DNA of 64,000 nucleotides, from the NCBI GenBank assembly GCA_026874595.1, contig CM049316.1, positions 11,024,839 to 11,088,838 of the forward strand. The letters are read 5' to 3'. A model generated the notes under the pieces. It saw nothing but the letters and a program-made list of their open reading frames with translations, was not told the origin of the DNA and did no database searches. Of the stretch, positions 14,361 through 23,337 are shown in pieces; position 1 is the first letter of the stretch; every line of letters starts with the position of its first letter. The stretch is from Sipunculus nudus. Its lineage: Eukaryota > Annelida > Sipuncula > Golfingiida > Sipunculidae. The translations under genes were made by a program, and so were the position numbers.

Positions 14361-16560
14361 TGGGCTTTTGAGCGTTTTTTAAAGTGGGGGGGGGGGGGGG
14401 CATTGTACAAGTTTATAGGGCCTGAGAGCGCGTGGTAAGTGCTCCATGGGTTTGGTGTGGGAGGGGGTTTCCCCCTCACAAGATGTGGATATTTTTGGAA
14501 AATAAAACGTGCATAAAATAATATGCATTTTCAATGTAGTCTTTTGACCAGTTACCCACTTTTAGTCACATTCTGCCCCACACAAAGACCTATTGCATTA
14601 ACACAATAATTGCCAAATGTATAATATTTATACCCTAATATATAGTCTTTTGCAAACCTTGATAAAACTGCAAATCACATTACTGTATTATTAATTTTAC
14701 TCACAACCATAGGCATGCATGGTATGAAGGATGAAACAAATATACTGAGAGGCAATTTTCAAACAAGTATTCACATGAGCAATTTACAGAACACTGCCCT
14801 GATTGCAAGGATATATATAATTACACATTGAGGATTACACAAAATTGTTATATTCCAAAGTAAACCACTCTTTAAGGTTATCAATTTAAGAACTGATCAT
14901 ACAAGTATATTTCCTACCGTTCTAACTGAAAGTAATTGCATTATGTTTATATTCCTTACCTCTAAATATTGCACATTACTGATCTATATTAGTGAATACA
15001 CTCAATTGAGAAAAAAAGTCCAAGTTGCAAATCAATAGAATATGCATCATTTCGCATAGAAAGGTCACATTGACCCCAGCATTGGGCCAAAACATGGGGA
15101 CGCGCCAGGAAAATTAGTCTACTATAACAATAGTGCACTAGAATATTTATACCTATTATTGCTTGCCTGAAATCTTCGATTTCAGCTAGCATGTTGGTCA
15201 GTTCCGTATGTCTGTTTGTTTGTTTATATTTTTATTTTCATGATTTTACAGGAGGGGCTGGGCTGGGCTCGTGTCACCTAAGTCAGGTGTATCGGAAGGT
15301 ACAATTGTTTTGTTATTGTTTCACCAGGTACTTCATCCAGCCATATCATCATCTATACAAGATGTCGAGGGGTCAAACGCTCGGCTGTCTCCGCTGGCGA
15401 CCTGCGTTAGATCCCCAGATTCGCATGCAATGATAGTGGGTTGTTGTGACCCGTCCAAGGTCGGTGGTTATCCTTGGTCCTCCAGTTTCCTCCACCGTTT
15501 AAGACTACCAAACGCCACTATTCGAGCCATGGACAGTGCCTCGTTTTAGTTATTATAACTAGTTGTACAATCCATGTAAAATAAAAAGTTTATAATAAAA
15601 AAAAATCATCTATACGTACAGTCCCCCCAAAAAAGTACCAAATCACGTGTTTGAGCTGGTTGTGATAACACAATCGTTTATAAAGGCTCAGTATTGCCTG
15701 TTGGCAAGATATTAAAATATATTTTAACAAGGTGTTTTAATAAGCCAGCGTTGAGGTCACCACCGATGCAAGAGGGCAATTTTATAAAGTGCAGTCCAGT
15801 TATGTTGAGCGTGGTTATCTAAACCAAGTCCATTCTGGTGTTGCTATCTGACATACCACATACATGTAGGCATGGTAAAAAAAACTGATTGTTGGCGCCA
15901 GTAATCCAGACGGGTTTTGTAAACCTGTCACTTACCATGTGCTCATTCACGCAGAGGGAGCGGGCGACAATTTATCGTGACAAAATGACAATGAATTTTT
16001 TTCTCAGAATTTCATCGTGATCTTTTCATATATCTTTCTCAATAGAATATATCAAATTACTATGACTTAGTTTCACTTTCACCTTCTACGGAGATATTAC
16101 ACGCTGGGAGTGCGTAAACCTCTCACTTATATAACCTGACATATTACATGCGACATGCGTACAGTTACTGATAGAGGGCGCTGCAATAACTCCTTCCCTA
16201 AAAATGTCAAATGTAAAAAATCTCAGGAATTGTGGGAAGTCACCCCCCCCCCCCTCCCCGCAAGCACATAAATGGCAGCGTCCCCGACAGTTCAAGGACA
16301 GAGTTTTTTATCACTTAACTGGTTACCCTGTATAAATATTTGAATAAATAAATAAATCCGTGCCACTTACCTGGCACCTAATCATACCACACTTCAAATA
16401 AAACTAATCAGGAATACAGTAATAAGGCAGGGTATAGCAACATAATGTTAATTACTAGCATATGCTTACACTTACAATATTATATACATAAAGAACTTAC
16501 TCAAAGGTCCAAAAAGTAAAATTTGTTACATCCTTGTAATCACGGTTCAGCTGACAGATG
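2539..16560 (-). CDS. Transglutaminase gene (15 exons seen, start exon missing)
   Basis: Protein-glutamine gamma-glutamyltransferase of the animal TGase/annulin family. It is a Ca2+-dependent enzyme that cross-links Gln and Lys side chains, for example in clotting, extracellular matrix or cuticle. Fifteen exons join with GT-AG borders and consistent phases to about 767 residues, typical of invertebrate TGases (roughly 690-780). Counting from the first visible residue, the catalytic triad is Cys352 (YGQCWVF), His411 (FHVWNEGW) and Asp434 (FDATPQE). The C-H and H-D spacings of 59 and 23 nearly match the 58 and 23 of mammalian TG2. The transition-state Trp is W317 (GRWDGN). Layout: N-terminal extension 1-75, N-domain about 76-225, core about 226-560, beta-barrels about 563-672 and 673-767. 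No frameshift or in-frame stop was seen. No ATG lies in the two most upstream exons, so a start exon is missing. Introns not mentioned elsewhere hold nothing I recognise. Confidence 0.95.
3258..3397 (-). CDS. Transglutaminase exon, start of beta-barrel 2
   Basis: 140 nt, entry phase 0, exit with two bases of a Lys codon. It encodes [18 protein letters not shown], then [21 protein letters not shown]. The pattern V-G-x-D-x-x-V-x-I-x-F-x-N-P-L followed by x-E-G-A-G is the family signature of barrel 2. The acceptor is gtgtttcag; the donor is gttagg, a non-consensus +3 T but the only GT giving the right phase. A (TA)n run begins about 40 bp upstream in the intron. Confidence 0.9.
3438..3490. repeat. 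(TA)n microsatellite in transglutaminase intron
   Basis: About 53 bp of pure TA within the intron between exons 3258-3397 and 3922-4082, about 40 bp from the splice acceptor. Confidence 0.95.
3922..4082 (-). CDS. Transglutaminase exon, end of beta-barrel 1
   Basis: 161 nt. The split codon forms Val, then [20 protein letters not shown] and [15 protein letters not shown], ending LKPELDIK in phase 0. Acceptor cttttcag, donor gtacaag. The VEETGQ and PELDIKV-type stretch matches the barrel 1 to barrel 2 connection of transglutaminases. Confidence 0.92.
4251..4392 (-). CDS. Transglutaminase exon, beta-barrel 1
   Basis: 142 nt, entry phase 0, exit one base. It encodes [20 protein letters not shown] ... 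ESITIPAKG. The LKITNKS strand is the conserved opening of the first C-terminal barrel (L-x-V-T-N-x-S). The donor is a strong gtaaga and the acceptor follows tccaccag. Confidence 0.93.
4840..4982 (-). CDS. Transglutaminase exon, core to barrel linker
   Basis: 143 nt. The first two bases complete a Gly codon. It then reads [18 protein letters not shown] and [19 protein letters not shown]. The G-S-x-E-E-R motif after the Tyr-x-x-x-E-G of the preceding exon is the standard post-core linker of the family. The donor gtaagt is consensus and the exit phase is 0. Confidence 0.93.
5509..5751 (-). CDS. Transglutaminase exon, second half of catalytic core
   Basis: 243 nt, 80 full codons plus split Gly codons at both ends. 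It encodes [20 protein letters not shown], then [20 protein letters not shown] and [12 protein letters not shown]. The [25 protein letters not shown] and ISTKAVG strings are core-domain hallmarks, including Ca2+-binding regions of known TGases. The (GA)n tract at 5773-5832 starts 20 bp into the upstream intron. Confidence 0.95.
5773..5832. repeat. (GA)n microsatellite in transglutaminase intron
   Basis: About 60 bp of pure GA beginning 20 bp beyond the splice acceptor at 5752-5754. On the transcribed strand this is a long CT tract, so it may serve as an extended polypyrimidine tract. Confidence 0.95.
6569..6672 (-). CDS. Transglutaminase exon with catalytic His and Asp
   Basis: 104 nt. It completes the Trp codon of DSVW, then encodes [20 protein letters not shown] and [14 protein letters not shown]. 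It carries two members of the triad: His in FHVWNE and Asp in FDATPQE, 23 residues apart as in characterised TGases. Acceptor tacttcag, donor gtcagg. Confidence 0.96.
7166..7304 (-). CDS. Transglutaminase exon, core domain
   Basis: 139 nt, 45 full codons: [20 protein letters not shown] and [14 protein letters not shown] ... DDDSV. The LGIP-x-R-x-V-T-N-F-x-S-A-H-D-T string is among the most conserved of the family and directly follows the active-site helix. Consensus donor gtgagt, acceptor ttgttacag. The large intron upstream holds the 7.6-8.8 kb repeat element. Confidence 0.96.
7616..8770 (-). mobile_element. Pearl/HINE-like non-autonomous element
   Basis: A 1.15-kb element inside a transglutaminase intron. 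Left end acaagtggcccatgggcc with a 12-bp palindrome; subterminal GCTCAGCTGA (7641-7650) is inverted near the right end as TCAGCTGAGC (8754-8763). Between them are two clear core copies 273 bp apart (gattgacatgcc at about 7761 and 8034), a third diverged copy with a ggtggcgccacc motif, then an (ACGG)n-like microsatellite at about 8690-8720. The microsatellite-proximal 250 bp recurs in opposite orientation at 36.9-40.8 kb. No ORF. The architecture matches pearl elements of bivalves; family naming is inference. Confidence 0.6.
9231..9408 (-). CDS. Transglutaminase active-site cysteine exon
   Basis: 178 nt, entry phase 0, exit one base. It encodes [18 protein letters not shown], then [19 protein letters not shown] and [16 protein letters not shown]. 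The nucleophilic Cys sits in YGQCWVF. The Trp of GRWD, 35 residues before it, corresponds to the oxyanion-stabilising Trp (36 before in TG2). Donor gtaagt, acceptor atttcag. Confidence 0.97.
9879..9989 (-). CDS. Transglutaminase exon, core helix
   Basis: 111 nt, exactly 37 codons, phase 0 at both ends. It encodes [20 protein letters not shown] and [17 protein letters not shown]. It joins NFGQ of the previous exon to VNSNDRDRG of the next, the usual WNFGQF(E/D)D ... VxxAMVN order of TGase cores. Confidence 0.95.
10022..10190. repeat. Minisatellite, about 50-bp unit
   Basis: Four starts of ttcgtctc at about 10022, 10067, 10119 and 10165, each followed by a caa(a/g)aa..tgtgaaattgt-like segment. 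Imperfect tandem repeat in a transglutaminase intron. Confidence 0.75.
10569..10687 (-). CDS. Transglutaminase exon, start of catalytic core
   Basis: 119 nt. The split Asp codon is followed by [20 protein letters not shown] and [19 protein letters not shown]. The DAVYL-x-x-E-x-x-R-x-E-Y-V and PWNFGQ motifs are diagnostic of the entry into the transglutaminase core. Donor gtatct; acceptor cgccag after a T-rich tract. Confidence 0.95.
10988..11251 (-). CDS. Transglutaminase exon, N-terminal beta-sandwich
   Basis: 264 nt, 87 full codons. It runs from [16 protein letters not shown] through [20 protein letters not shown] and [14 protein letters not shown] to MIFNPWCK. The alternating strands, the A-x-I-G-x-Y-x-L-x-I core and the terminal FNPWCK before the DDAVYL motif match the end of the TGase N-terminal domain. 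Confidence 0.94.
12085..12273 (-). CDS. Transglutaminase exon, start of N-domain
   Basis: 189 nt, 62 codons with split Asp and Gly codons. It encodes [20 protein letters not shown], then [20 protein letters not shown] and [11 protein letters not shown]. The L-V-L-R-R-G-Q-x-F motif is the conserved N-domain hallmark. Consensus donor gtgagg, acceptor ttttaccag. Confidence 0.94.
12500..13016. repeat. (CT)n / (TCTG)n tract in intron
   Basis: About 500 bp of pyrimidine-rich sequence on the plus strand: mixed CTCT and TCTG tetranucleotides, ending in about 55 bp of pure CT to 13014. On the transcript strand it is GA/CAGA and begins 37 bp after the 5' splice site of exon 13053-13216. Ser/Leu/Cys-rich ORFs here are translations of the repeat. 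Confidence 0.9.
13053..13216 (-). CDS. Transglutaminase exon, N-terminal extension
   Basis: 164 nt, 54 codons. It encodes [20 protein letters not shown] and [20 protein letters not shown], ending IPTDEPE before a split Asp. This Arg/Trp-rich segment precedes the N-domain and is variable across the family, so it rests on phase and splice signals rather than on conserved motifs. It contains no Met, so translation must start further upstream. The donor gtatac lies 37 bp from the end of the long (CT)n tract. Confidence 0.85.
13860..14400. repeat. Intron segment with (TA)n and poly-G
   Basis: (TA)n at 14314-14358 and a run of 15 G at 14386-14400 in the 3.3-kb intron between exons 13053 and 16501. 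The surrounding sequence has no recognised feature. Confidence 0.7.
15362..15605 (+). mobile_element. tRNA-derived SINE
   Basis: The head reads like a degenerate tRNA: cgctcggctgtctccgctgg, then a box B variant gttagatccc at 15406-15415 (one change from GTTCGATCCC). The middle has tggtcctccagtttcctcca, resembling the conserved central motif of several animal SINEs. The 3' end is A-rich (ataaaaagtttataataaaa). Length about 245 bp, in a transglutaminase intron. Target duplications were not resolved. Confidence 0.55.
16501..16560 (-). CDS. Probable upstream exon of the transglutaminase
   Basis: 60 nt between a strong acceptor (tttctttcag) and a consensus donor (gtaagt at 16495-16500). Only one frame is open, [19 protein letters not shown]. 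It exits with two bases that complete a Glu codon with the first base of exon 13053-13216, the phase required. It enters with one base of a split codon, so a further 5' exon must supply two bases. No family motif supports it; it could be a chance open segment. Confidence 0.5.
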
Positions 16561-16599
16561 CTGAAAGAATATTTATCTATGATGTTGTACACACTAATG

Positions 16600-17240
16600 A
16601 TGTCAGCTTAATACACGTCGGCAACTTTTGTGAAATACCAATATATGTACGCCCCCGAGGCAGCGGAAATCTTGCGCTTCTTAAGAAGCAACTGATTTTC
16701 ACGCTGCCAGCTTTGACCGTTATGATATATTTAGACACCAGATGGCGGTTTGTTGTCCACTGAAATAAACGTGCGTACGATGTGACAAGCAGCCAATCAG
16801 ATGCCAATAAACAAACACTCGACAGGCATCCTGGCTCCGCCCATTGCCGCGCTTCAAGCGCCGCTTGAAGAGTTTCCGGTCGAATTTAAATTGCTCCCTC
16901 TGCATTCTCGCATCATCGACCGATTCGATTATGACATTATGACTGTGTTAGCGTAGCCATGTATCTGTTGTTTGCAAAACTGAAACCAGCCAGCGAGGTG
17001 TGCACGCAGCCTTTGTTGTTACGTTTCGTTTGAATAACAGCTCACCGGCCGAGCATCCTATGTGCCCAAGGTCCTAAGCAAACCACGCCAGGGGCAATTC
17101 TCTCTGAGCCTGTGGCCTGTTCAGACGGTTACGCTGGGGGATGAGCTGTCACTCAAAAAGAAATTAATATGATTGGCTCTGTGTATTCCTCGCTTGGCTT
17201 TGTCTTCCAGCACAAGGTCTCATCTGATTGGACAAAAATA
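16600..17240 (-). promoter_or_regulatory. Candidate promoter region of the transglutaminase
   Basis: A locally GC- and CpG-richer block in AT-rich surroundings, just 5' of the most upstream exon. CCAAT boxes lie at 17171-17178 (agccaatc) and 17224-17233 (gtccaatcag) in minus orientation and at 16791-16800 (agccaatcag) in plus orientation. A perfect 19-bp palindrome with 9-bp arms is at 16852-16870. An ATG at 16903-16905 opens a short basic ORF (MQREQFKFDRKLFK...) but no convincing donor follows it in the needed phase. The placement is inference. Confidence 0.3.
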
Positions 17241-20200
17241 CAGTGCTCCCCTCTGGTGTTGCAATTCAGGATACGAGGTCATAACAAACAGCGCCTTACG
17301 ATATAGGAAGTAGCCCTATAGGTAAAGCGCTGTGTAAAGAGCGTACAATATATGTAAAAATCTATTCCCATCCTCTGGAACGAGCGGGTTGTTAGCTTGT
17401 AATACAATAAACTCATGATTACTGGGGTACTTAATCATTATGGGAAACATAACACATAAATGTTTTGCCCGAACGCGCTATTACCTGTTGCTTTTAGAGA
17501 TAATTTGAACAAAATAGGAACTGTTTAATTCATGTTTTATTTTCTTCGCTGACTCTTTACACATAATTCAGGAAAATTGAAATCTGAGTATTTAAATTAT
17601 AGGAATTTAGAAAGCATTGATCTTTAATATAATGATATTTAAGAAACTCCACACTAGTACTAGTACGCCTGCGATGAATGAGTTTTTCTTTAGTTTTAAT
17701 TTTGGCAGCATAGACTATATGTATCATCTACAAAATTAATTTAGGATGTTAATTGCCTAAGAAATTTAATCTAAAACTTTTTTTATTTTAAATATTTTTT
17801 TTGGAGGAGGTAACCGCCACCCTCTTTTTTAATGCTCACTTTACTAAATATATTTACATCTGCAGAATTCCATGCCGGTTTCAGAATACCTGAAAGGGCA
17901 GTATCACACGCTAAATCTCATTTTTATTTCCTTGCGTTAACCAGACCCGGTGACTACTGCACCTGAGGGCCAAGGGTGCGTTATCATCCCCATTGCTGGG
18001 TCATACCACCGAGGAACCCTCGAAAGGCGCACTTGTTTGTGAGTGAAACTAAAACTTACCAGAATCTGCGTCCCCTGAAAAACCGCCCCATATTCCAAAT
18101 CTTCTCGGTACTATTAGTTGTTACACCCGTCTATCGTGGCTCCAGGCACGCTTTAGTGTGGGGCTATCCTTTATGTCACAGTGTGGAACACACGAGTCTC
18201 AGAACGCCAGAAATGATAACTTTTAAACTAATTTAGTGGGTCTGCGCCTCATGTTTCAAGCACATGTTCATATGACACCAGCTGAAATAGGTTACTGTTG
18301 CGGAATTTAGCATCAGGAACAGGATACTGTGGTTGGAATAAACCAACACCCTTCACGAGTACACCACCCATACTGCCAACGTCAGGCCCCCTGACACGAC
18401 GCCCCCATCTTGGTTAAAGCGGTTACTTTGTACAGGCATAAAATATAGTCGGACAGCATTTGGGGTTACACATCCACGTACGAGGTTCTCTTAAAGTCAC
18501 AAATCGTTTCATCCTGCTTTCGAAACAGAGATAGATATATTTTGCCATTGCACATACTTTATTATATGTTCGCAGATGGCGCTTTCTACCGAAATAGGAT
18601 GAAGCAATTCATATGATTAAATTATTTATTTTGTCTAATTTAACTTACTGAATTTCGTGTCTTCTACTCACATTACCAGGAACAATCCAGAGATCATCAC
18701 CTGTAATACAGGCTTCAGAGCAATTCTTTATGGGCATTTTAGTTTTCACAAATGTCACAGGAATAGAACCATAATACTTTCATCTTCCTTAGAGTATTAG
18801 CCTTACTAAGTATATTCTAGGGAACTCTAACTCTTATTTATATCCCCAGACAGTCGAGGATACTTTAGTATTTCCACGGGCGCCCAGCCTCCGAGACCCT
18901 TGCGAGCAAGATAACTCAAAATATTTTCGGAATTTACAAGTGCCATGTATATAGATGAAAGAACGTCCGTGTCTATGGTTCATGACCTTAACCAGGAGGC
19001 TGAAATTTAACTTAAGTAAGCAGCTTTGGGTGAAAATTACACAAAATATCAAATATCTCAAGAAGGAAAGGCTGGATGGATTGGTCTGAAATTGGATTGA
19101 ACAAAGATCTGGGATAGCTTTGTCTTCCATAGCAAACTGGTGGGGCCAAATATCCATTGTCTTGTTTTTGTGCAGTTCAGATCTTCAATAATTTAAGTTA
19201 TATAATTGACAAAGAAAACACATTTCTTGTATATCGGGCACATTATTAGGATATTTAAATTGTAGTCATGACCTTTACTATGATAGTGGTGTTCACCATG
19301 AAAAATTAAATATTTGATGAACAACAAAAGCAGTAAATTTCTCGAAATTTAAGACTGTAAATTATCGGGGATGTTCAAAAACCGGTGATCTGGTGATCAA
19401 ATAAAAGCAAATAAAGAATTATTGTGCACCCCAGAACTTTTGAATTGCTGGAGCCTTTTCTCAAATTTGGTCCACCTTACGTGTCAACAAAGATCTTGGA
19501 TAAGTCCAAAAAAAGCTGACCTTGACTTTGATCTTCAAGGTCAAATCTGCGGAAGTAAAGGATATTTACTAAATTCCGTTACTTAAGGAAAGCTGCATAT
19601 CTTTCTCTTCAATCTGATACACAAATTGTGTTCTGTAAAGTGTAGAACAAGTTCTAAAACCTGTGACCTTGACATAGATCTTCAAAGTAAATCTTTGGTA
19701 ATATAATAAGATGTTTTTCCTCGCTTCTTTCCTTAAAATCTGAATTAGTTTGATAAGCTATGAAAAAAAAATTACAGGGGAGAAACCTCTCATGTTCATC
19801 ATCTGAAACAATTATTAAACACAAACTACGATAGTAACTAGCCCGTTTTTTTTCGACATTACCACAATGAAAATGTCCCTTCATCGAGAATAATCGAAGA
19901 TGGCGTCATCTATATTTGCTGACATGTAGCAACATTGTGTGACTACTAAACTAAAACTACAATTATGACCGGCATTCCGTGCCCTATATCAAACTCAAAC
20001 CTATCGGAGATAGCTAGAAAAGCACAAAGCTTATGCCCAAAGCTATATCAAAGGCTCTTAAAATGAAAAATTTTCCGATGAGGGAAAGACCTCCTGTATG
20101 ACAAACACTTTAATACTCTCAAACTCATCAACGATGTCAACAAGGTCATCCATGTAACCTGAGAAAATGGCTACAACTGTACCGGTTTTGAGTTATAATT

Positions 20201-20547
20201 ACGCTTACGGTTAAGGCTGCAATGTACTTCTGGGAGGGCATGTACACTTGTTAATAAAACAAGAGTGTAATCACACAGTATTGATATAAAAACTCGTGGG
20301 TGGTTCTTAATATATATCCACAGTCTGTACCGTTCACACCGCTCGTATCTAGTGGGCCCGTTAATATTGTAGGTTGACTATAGTGACATGCATATGCGGT
20401 TGTACTGATGGTCGACTGACTAGACACGTTCAGGCTCCAAGCTTAACCCACAACCGATTTATATATCTTAGTTATATTCTTTACGATTAGCAGAAATCAT
20501 CATTCATAATTTGTTTACCAGAAATCTCTCGGTGCGTGTGTGGTGAG

Positions 20548-20585
20548 TTTTTTTTTTTTTTTTTTTTTTTGGGGGGGGGGGGGGG
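20548..20585. repeat. T23-G15 homopolymer junction
   Basis: Twenty-three T directly followed by fifteen G on the plus strand. Confidence 0.95.
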
Positions 20586-22282
20586 AATCACTTTTGTCTG
20601 ATGCTCCCGGCCAAAATCGTGTTTGCATTCACTTATTCGGCCAGTATACTATTCGGGCATAAGTGACTGCACCTTTATGTATATATTGCTTTATGACGTT
20701 CCTGAATATGGATCATGTGCCGGATTCAAACCAAAATCTATTTAAAACCTTTTCATGAGATTCCTTTCATGAATGCATGAGTTATGTTGTGAAGAAGACA
20801 CACACGCATGTACACACACACACGAACGGGGATGAAAGCATACCCTCCTGGCTGAGGCAATTAGCTGCGGTGAGTTTCGCACATGGTGAGCTTCATCGGG
20901 CCGCTCGGTCGTCCGTAATGTAGAAGCTGTTAGAACTAGAAACATCTAACTTCCTATACGAACAATTTAATAAGGCACAAACTAAAATTTTCCCATTTTA
21001 TCAATTTTACTTGTATTTATGAGACAGAGCATCGGCAGCATGCACTACCCTTAAACTTGATATTTTTTCCATGGACAGTATTGCCGGTTGAATAAGACTG
21101 CTGGCCAAACCCTTTTTTTTATCAATGTGCGCATTTTGATGTTTTAAAATTTTAAACTCCCTTATTACAGTAATTATCCTAGTTTCTCAACAGTGGGTTC
21201 ATGTATTGTCTTGTCACTGGTTTGCTTTTGATGTTAGATCGTTGCCTTTTCTTGTAATTTTAGAATAAAAAAAATGAGCTACAGTGTTCCAGTTCTTTGG
21301 AAGTAAAATTGTGGATTTCCCTGAAACATTGTATCATTGAAGGATTTGGTAACTCAGCCAACGGATATATATGCCTATAGAGATGAGGTCAGCTTGCTAT
21401 CCGGCTGTCCGTCCGTTAGCTAGGCACAATTTCGAACTGTTTACGCCAGAAACTTTGTTTTACAGGCAGGCTTTATCTGTCCTTTCTGTTTGCTGTCTTG
21501 TCTGTATGTGGAGTAAATACTTGTTCAAGCAATATCTAATTCTCACTATACATAAAAATTCACTCAAGATTTAGATATTTACGCCCTGCTAACGGTAGGG
21601 GGACACAAGTGTCATAGACCATGAGCAACTATTTATTGTGCACCTAGAATAGTTTTCCATAACTTTTCTGTGGATACCCATATATATGGGCGCACTAAGC
21701 GGGTCCATTTGGTACCAGCTTTTTTGACCAGTGCCTCTTATGATATTAATCTTATATTCTTAAGATGGAATCTTCCAAACTAATGATACTTCTTCAGTGC
21801 AAGGGGTGAGGATTGGGAGGAATTTAATGAGATTATTAAAATATTTTTTTTTTGCTAAAGTGAGGCATATATTGCTTGCTTGATCCTGAAATATTTATAT
21901 TTCGCTTTAAAAGTCTGTAAAGGCTATAGGCCTATAAAAAATGAGAACTTGTGCCCATTTATGCAATGACTCTTATTAATTTTCACAAGAGAGAGGAGAC
22001 CTCCTTCTAAACCATTCACCATTAAGGTCATCGGTCTGTCGAAAGGTTTTCTAACTAAATCCTGCCCATAACGGCCCTGTACTTTGCTACGAGATATGAA
22101 TGCCTAGCTTTGTATTTTTTTAATACAGAAGTTCATTCTTTCTGATAAAATCAATAAGCTGTCTGTTCTAGTGATATTGCCTCAAGGTGCGTGAGGTACA
22201 ACTTTAGGGGGTTCCGTGCCCGTCGTTCTGGATAAAATAGCGTTTATAAACCGACAATGTAATGTTTCATTGATACGCAGTT

Positions 22283-22290
22283 GAGAGAGA

Positions 22291-22332
<42 letters not shown>

Positions 22333-22348
22333 GAGAGAGAGAGAGAGG
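22283..22348. repeat. (GA)n microsatellite
   Basis: About 66 bp of GA with two GGGA interruptions. Confidence 0.95.
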
Positions 22349-23178
22349 AATTTGTGCTCTACTGGGTTCACTCTATTGTTTAATCGTCTTTATTATTTAA
22401 TATTCTGACTTGCTCGGTAAACATCCCGTTGCGGTGAACACAGTGCGTACGTTTTATACTGATCTACTTGTCATATTTACAAAGCGTATGTCTTCATGTT
22501 TGATCTGCTTATCATGATAACCCGGACCACTCTCGGATATAATGCCGTCTCAAGCACCACACTTTATTAACACAGTCATATAACGCATGGTACAGCGGAA
22601 CACTAGCACACTTTTGTATTAATGCACATCGTCTAATTATTATGTGTCCGTGTAACAGTTGAAACATACAACAGGTTAATACCCTTTCATGTTTTCGTGA
22701 ACACGAGGGCATTGAAATTTCTATGGGTACCCGGTGCTTCGTTTTGCCAACAGCTTTACTTATTACATGCTTTTTTCTCTCTTATCTGCGTAGTTGTAAT
22801 TTTAGGCCTTTTTCAGCTTATTCAGAAAAGCTAAAAATACAAATTTTGTTTTTACAGAGACTAGATTACTCAAATTGAGTTGTGGTGCACTTTCAAATGG
22901 TTTAATAAGCTGAGACATCTTACTATTACAAAAAAAGAGCAGTAGCACCTAGCGACAAAACTTTTATATTTGCAGATTTTAATATGCTTTTTTAAACCGT
23001 CATATTATGACCTGTACTTTATACAATTTTAAGCACTTTCATATAGTAGTCCCATTTTCAAATCAGTTAATAACGAGGAAAAGCTTCAGGTTAGAAAAAA
23101 AGAACACCAGGATGTTAAATGAGTATTTGTGTTCGACATTTTGTGTGGTTCATTATTTGTGGTAGTTGATGTATTTAC

Positions 23179-23337
23179 CTGACTGCGAGTGACCTGCCGG
23201 TAGTCCGCGTGAACACCGACGACTCTGATGTCCCTCTTGAGCTGGAGTAAGTATATGAAGTGGTGACCGTCCTGAGGGACATCTTGTTTCACTCGTCTAC
23301 CGGCCAAGACTACCTTATCTGGATCGAACTCGAGCAT
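23179..23337 (-). CDS. Orphan exon candidate, unknown function
   Basis: 53 codons from an ATG (23335-23337, preceded by acaaa) to a consensus donor gtaaat: MLEFDPDKVVLAGRRVKQDV, PQDGHHFIYLLQLKRDIRVV, GVHADYRQVTRSQ. The composition is protein-like and GC-richer than its flanks. The frame is also open upstream to about 23391, so it may be an internal exon with an unplaced acceptor. It exits in phase 0, which does not fit directly onto the transglutaminase exon at 16501-16560. I do not recognise the protein; no partner exon was found nearby. Confidence 0.35.

Larger units (their letters stand above)
17241..23178. other. Non-coding interval
   Basis: No exon with convincing splice signals was found on either strand. 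At about 18.9-19.7 kb there are diverged repeats around (a)acaaagatct(t)ggata and the phrase tgaccttgac, a composition typical of dispersed non-coding repeats in molluscs. (GA)n is at 22283-22348. The rest is AT-rich unique-looking sequence. Confidence 0.5.

Noticed and set aside
17976-18236. 86-codon plus-strand ORF in a GC-richer patch
   Set aside because: No recognisable motif, no consistent splice sites and no neighbour exon.
18834-19884. Minus ORFs of 107 and 76 codons
   Set aside because: They lie in diverged non-coding repeats with tgaccttgac-type motifs; no domain.
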